Positions 61,102 through 64,000 of a stretch of DNA of 64,000 nt are shown piece after piece. A model generated the notes under the pieces. It was not told where the DNA came from. It did not search any database and saw only the letters and a list, made by a program, of their open reading frames with translations. The translations under genes and the position numbers were made by a program. The stretch is taken from NCBI RefSeq assembly GCF_026586675.1, contig NZ_JAODIX010000019.1:147707-211706 (forward strand). The letters run 5' to 3'. The stretch's first letter is position 1, and each line of letters begins with the position of its first letter. The DNA is from Halorubrum yunnanense. GTDB taxonomy: Archaea; Halobacteriota; Halobacteria; Halobacteriales; Haloferacaceae.

Positions 61102-62859
61102 TTACGCCTCCGCCCCCTCCGCGAGGGTCGCTTTGATCTCCGCTGCGAGTTCGTCGGCCTTGAACCGCACGCCGTTGTACTTGTTCACGCGGTCGACCCG
61201 CCGGAGCACGTCGTGTTCGACGAGGTCCGCGAACTGTCCCCGCTCGTTGCACTCCACGACGACGACGTTCTCCGCGGCCTCGATGTCCTCCGAGAGGTCC
61301 GGTCGCGGGAACACGTACGGCACCGAGAGGACCCGCACGTCCCGTCCCTCGTCGTCGAGGATCTCGACCGCCTCGGCGATCGCGCCCTCATTCGACCCCC
61401 ACGAGATCACGAGCGTGTCGGCGCCGGCGTCGCCGAACTCGCGCGGGCTCCAGTCCTCGCGCTCGCGGGCCGTCTCGACCTTCCGGTTGCGCTTGTCGAC
61501 CTGTGCGACGCGCATCTCGGTGTCCTCGGTCCGGCGGCCCTGCTCGTCGTGTTCGAGGCCGGTGGACATGTGCGCGCCGTCGGCCGTGCCGGGGAACGCC
61601 CGCGGCGAGATCCCGTCGTCGGTGATCTCGTGGGGTTGGAAGCCGCCCGACTCGCTCATGTGGTCGTCGATCGCCGTCTCGTCGACGACGTTGCCGCGGT
61701 CGACCTCGACCTCGTCCATGTCGAAGGTGTCCGGTGAGAACGTCTGCTCGGTGACCGCCATCGAGAGGTCCGCGGTGAGGTACACCGGAAGCTGGTACTT
61801 CTCGGCGAGGTTGAACGCCTCGACGGTCTTCCAGAAGCACTCGTCGATCGTCGTCGGCGCGAGCACGAACCGCGGCACCTCGCCGTGGCCGCCGTACAGC
61901 ATGTGGTTTAGGTCGCCCTGCTCCTGCTTCGTCGGCATCCCGGTGGAGGGGCCGGAGCGCATCACGTTACAGATGACGAGCGGCGTCTCCGAGGTGGCGA
62001 TGAGCCCGAACGTCTCCGTCATCAGGTCGATCCCGGGCCCGGAGGTAGCGGTCATCGACCGCGCGCCCCCGCGGGCCGCGCCGAGCGCCATGTTGATCGC
62101 GGAGAGCTCGTCTTCGGCCTGCACGACGTGACCGCCGTACCGCTCGATTCGCCCCGTGAGGTACGTCATCACGTCGGTTGCGGGCGTGATCGGGTAACCG
62201 GCGTAGAAGCGGCAGCCGGCCGCGATGGCGCCCATCCCGATGGCCTCGTCGCCGTTGAGGAGGACGTAGTCCTCGTCGGTGGTCTCCAGGTCGTAGTCGA
62301 ACTCGTGGTCGAACTCCTCGCCGACGTACGACCGCCCCGCGCGGGCGGCCTCCTTGTTGTTGTCGACGAGCTTCTGACCCTTGTCCGCGAAGCGCTTCTC
62401 GAGGGCGGAGTCGAGGTTCTCGATGGGGAACTCGGCGACTTCGCAGGCCGCGCCGAGCGCGACGACGTTCCGCATGATCGCCCCGCCGGCCTCCTCGGCG
62501 AGCCGCTTGAGCGGGACGTCGATCCCGACCATCTCGTCGGGGATCTCGACGTCCTGCATCGTGGTCCGCTCGCCGTCGTAGATGATCACCGACCCCTCGT
62601 GGAGCTCCTCGAGGTTCTCCTCGATGGTCCGCGGGGTCAACGCGATAAGCACGTCGAGCCGGTCAACGACGCTCTGTACCTTGTCGACGGAGGTCCGCAC
62701 CTTGTAGGCGGTGTAGCCGCCTCGGATCCGCGAGGCGAAGTCCTTCGACGTGAACACGTGTCGACCCGCCCGAGAGAGCGCTTGCGCGAAGATCTTCCCG
62801 GTCGAGTCGATGCCGTCGCCGGCCTCTCCGCCGACGGCCCAGTTGAAGTCCGCAGCCAT
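61102..62859 (-). CDS. korA: 2-Oxoacid:ferredoxin oxidoreductase alpha subunit (gamma-alpha fusion)
   Basis: 585-residue subunit with an N-terminal gamma domain (FNWAVGGEAGDGIDSTGKIF to about residue 190) and a C-terminal alpha domain with GDEAIGMGAIAAGCRFYAGY, PITPATDVMTYL and SMTATSGPGIDLMTETFGL. With KorB it converts a 2-oxoacid, probably 2-oxoglutarate, and CoA to acyl-CoA, CO2 and reduced ferredoxin. The substrate is inferred from size and haloarchaeal practice. Divergent from the flavoprotein at 63.2 kb. Confidence 0.92.
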   Translation of the reverse strand: MAADFNWAVGGEAGDGIDSTGKIFAQALSRAGRHVFTSKDFASRIRGGYTAYKVRTSVDKVQSVVDRLDVLIALTPRTIEENLEELHEGSVIIYDGERTTMQDVEIPDEMVGIDVPLKRLAEEAGGAIMRNVVALGAACEVAEFPIENLDSALEKRFADKGQKLVDNNKEAARAGRSYVGEEFDHEFDYDLETTDEDYVLLNGDEAIGMGAIAAGCRFYAGYPITPATDVMTYLTGRIERYGGHVVQAEDELSAINMALGAARGGARSMTATSGPGIDLMTETFGLIATSETPLVICNVMRSGPSTGMPTKQEQGDLNHMLYGGHGEVPRFVLAPTTIDECFWKTVEAFNLAEKYQLPVYLTADLSMAVTEQTFSPDTFDMDEVEVDRGNVVDETAIDDHMSESGGFQPHEITDDGISPRAFPGTADGAHMSTGLEHDEQGRRTEDTEMRVAQVDKRNRKVETAREREDWSPREFGDAGADTLVISWGSNEGAIAEAVEILDDEGRDVRVLSVPYVFPRPDLSEDIEAAENVVVVECNERGQFADLVEHDVLRRVDRVNKYNGVRFKADELAAEIKATLAEGAEA

Positions 62860-63195
62860 GCTATGAGGCAGGTTTCGCCGGACTCATCAAAAGACTTCTG
62901 GAAGGAGTCACCGACGTATTTCCGAACGTTCGTTCAGCATCTCGCGAATATTGTCAGTTATAGAGGGAGAGAAACGAACTTTCTGAAAATTAAGTGGACG
63001 AACGTTTTCCATATTCCTCACGATCGACCCACTTCGTCGCATCACCTTTCGACGTTCGTCGAACTGCGGCGGCACGCGCCGAGTCGGACGGTCGCCGTCG
63101 CCGGCGCTCCTCGCGCTTTCGACGCGGACGGCACCGACGCGGGTGGCGCCGGCGCGGACGGGAACACGTTTGTGTCCGCCGACCGGATCGGACGT
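62860..63195. other. Divergent promoter region, no gene; palindrome CGAACGTTCG
   Basis: About 340 bases between korA and a divergent flavoprotein. The left part (62900-63020) is AT-rich for this genome, with GAAAATTAAG and GAATATTGTC. A perfect 10-bp palindrome CGAACGTTCG sits at 62923-62932, 64 bases before the korA start and about 35 bases upstream of a weak TATA-like element (CTTTTGATGA on the minus strand). Related GAACGTT occurs at about 63001. No protein-like frame is convincing. Confidence 0.45.
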
Positions 63196-63840
63196 ATGGA
63201 CACGACAGCGACGGTCAGCGCGGTCGAGTCGGTCGGCCGCGACACGTACGCCCTCCGGTTCGACGCGCCGGACGGGTTCGCCGCCGAACCCGGTCAGTTC
63301 GTCAAGCTCGGCACGGCGATCGACGGCGAGTCGGTCTCCCGGTTCTACACGCTCTCGTCGCCGACCGTCGGCGACACCTTCGAGGTCACGGTCGGCATCG
63401 ACCCCGAGGAGGGCGGCGACTTCTCCGCGTTCCTCGCGAACGCCGAGGCGGGCACCGAGATGACGCTCTCCGGCCCGTTCGGCGACCAGCACTACGACGG
63501 CGAGCCGCGCGCGGTCGTCATCGCGGGCGGTCCGGGCGTCGGCCCGGCGGTCGCCATCGCGGAGCGCGCGCTCGACGACGGCGCCGAGGCCGCGGTCGTC
63601 TACCGCGACGAGGACGTGTCGCACGCAGACCGGCTGGAGCGGCTGGAAGAGCGCGGCGCCGCGGTCCACCTCCTCGGTGCGGAGGCGGGGCTGGACGACC
63701 CGGTCGCCGAGGCGCTGACGGGTGGCGACGGCGAAACCGTCTTCGTCTACGGCTTCGCCGATCTGGTGGCCGACGCGGAGGCCGCGGTCGAGGCCGCCGG
63801 CGGCGACGCCGACGCCGCGAAGGTCGAGAACTTCGGCTAG
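63196..63840 (+). CDS. Ferredoxin-NADP reductase-like flavoprotein
   Basis: 214 residues with an FAD-binding beta-barrel and an NAD(P)-binding Rossmann domain. FVKLGTAIDGESVSRFYTLS is the RxYS-type FAD contact, TLSGPFGDQHYD the flavin-pyrophosphate loop, and VVIAGGPGVGPAVAIAERAL the nicotinamide-nucleotide motif. No iron-sulfur domain is attached. Facing korAB, it may pass electrons between ferredoxin and NAD(P)H; this is inference from position. The start MDTTATVSAV is chosen by the domain start. Confidence 0.85.
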   Translation: MDTTATVSAVESVGRDTYALRFDAPDGFAAEPGQFVKLGTAIDGESVSRFYTLSSPTVGDTFEVTVGIDPEEGGDFSAFLANAEAGTEMTLSGPFGDQHYDGEPRAVVIAGGPGVGPAVAIAERALDDGAEAAVVYRDEDVSHADRLERLEERGAAVHLLGAEAGLDDPVAEALTGGDGETVFVYGFADLVADAEAAVEAAGGDADAAKVENFG

Positions 63841-63867
63841 ACGCGGTTTACAACGCTTCGATTGGTC

Positions 63868-63935
63868 ATTTATTAATAGTCGATTGTGGATCGATGGAGA
63901 TCTCTGCCAAAGCTCCAGTCGATTCCTTATACATG
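63868..63935 (+). repeat. Solo 57-bp unit of the interspersed repeat, copy E
   Basis: ATTTATTAATAGTCGATTG followed 40 bases on by GCCAAAGCTCCAGTCGATTC and an AT-rich TTATACAT. This is the 5' unit of copies A to D alone, with drift, and without the GC-rich body or the hairpin. Frames through it are not protein-like. Confidence 0.55.
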
Positions 63936-63955
63936 AGCCTGTCATAGAAACCATC

Positions 63956-64000
63956 TCATAGCTTGAGCTTTTCGCGGCCGGGGTCGTCTCCCCGCTCGAA
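63956..64000 (-). CDS. 3' end of an unknown gene (truncated by the window)
   Basis: Read on the minus strand the last 45 bases give FERGDDPGREKLKL and a TGA stop, with haloarchaeal codon use. It is probably the C-terminus of a protein starting beyond the window. Nothing more can be said from 14 residues. Confidence 0.4.
   Translation of the reverse strand, partial: FERGDDPGREKLKL

Noticed and set aside
62128..63195. A 350-codon extension upstream of the flavoprotein at 63196
   Set aside because: Most of it is antisense to korA and the composition is not that of the flavoprotein family.
1..64000. CRISPR arrays, tRNA genes, insertion-sequence transposases, provirus
   Set aside because: No regularly spaced short repeats, no tRNA T-loop patterns and no transposase- or integrase-like proteins were seen by eye; a tRNAscan or ISfinder run was not possible.

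Overview
The window is chromosomal DNA of a haloarchaeon, most likely Halorubrum or a close relative. The evidence is very high GC with strong G/C at third codon positions, acidic proteins, archaeal information-processing genes (TruD, Pth2, SRP19, Gar1, prefoldin beta, Pcc1, RpoP, L37Ae, archaeal AlaS and MetG), a halorhodopsin, halocyanins and an AglJ-type S-layer glycosyltransferase. Genus is an inference. I see no tRNA, rRNA, CRISPR array, integrase or transposase gene.

Layout. 1-9.0 kb is a copper and respiration region: the 3' end of a membrane-anchored halocyanin, a glycosyltransferase, an S9 peptidase, an aldo/keto reductase, a copper P-type ATPase overlapping a SafE-like membrane protein, and a second blue-copper lipoprotein. 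9.0-12.4 kb is a light module: a Bat-type HTH regulator, a phytoene desaturase and halorhodopsin. 12.5-17.4 kb holds pth2-truD, a GMP synthase glutaminase, a universal stress protein and the conserved archaeal run L37Ae-RpoP-Pcc1-prefoldin beta-DUF3194. 17.4-23.8 kb contains thi4 bracketed by inverted copies of a non-coding repeat, pyruvate kinase, NfeD, dCTP deaminase and a ThiR-like regulator. 23.8-32.5 kb has metG, a presenilin-type protease, a nitrilase, a PhoU/AbrB regulator and CheY.

32.6-37 kb carries AglJ, an AI-2E exporter-like protein, a divergent tubulin/FtsZ-family protein and an unknown protein with a clear internal duplication. 37.6-39.4 kb is purK-purE. 39.6-50.0 kb is a complete haloarchaeal complex I operon, nuoA-B-CD-H-I-J1-J2-K-L-M-N, with tightly overlapping genes and no NADH-input module. 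50-57.5 kb has srp19-gar1, alaS, an alpha/beta-hydrolase fold protein that has lost its nucleophile, a class I amidotransferase and a PIN-ATPase-KH protein. 57.6-63.8 kb is central metabolism: citrate synthase, a geranylgeranyl-reductase-family flavoprotein, the 2-oxoacid:ferredoxin oxidoreductase korAB and a ferredoxin-NADP-reductase-like flavoprotein.

The most striking unexplained feature is a family of non-coding interspersed repeats (about 3741-4100, 17501-17881, 18912-19115, 37015-37386, and a solo fragment near 63868-63935). Each full copy has a 57-bp 5' unit that can be tandemly repeated, a GC-rich body with a hairpin at a fixed place whose stem and loop vary between copies, and AT-rich TTTATAAA-like ends. 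None of the copies encodes a credible protein.
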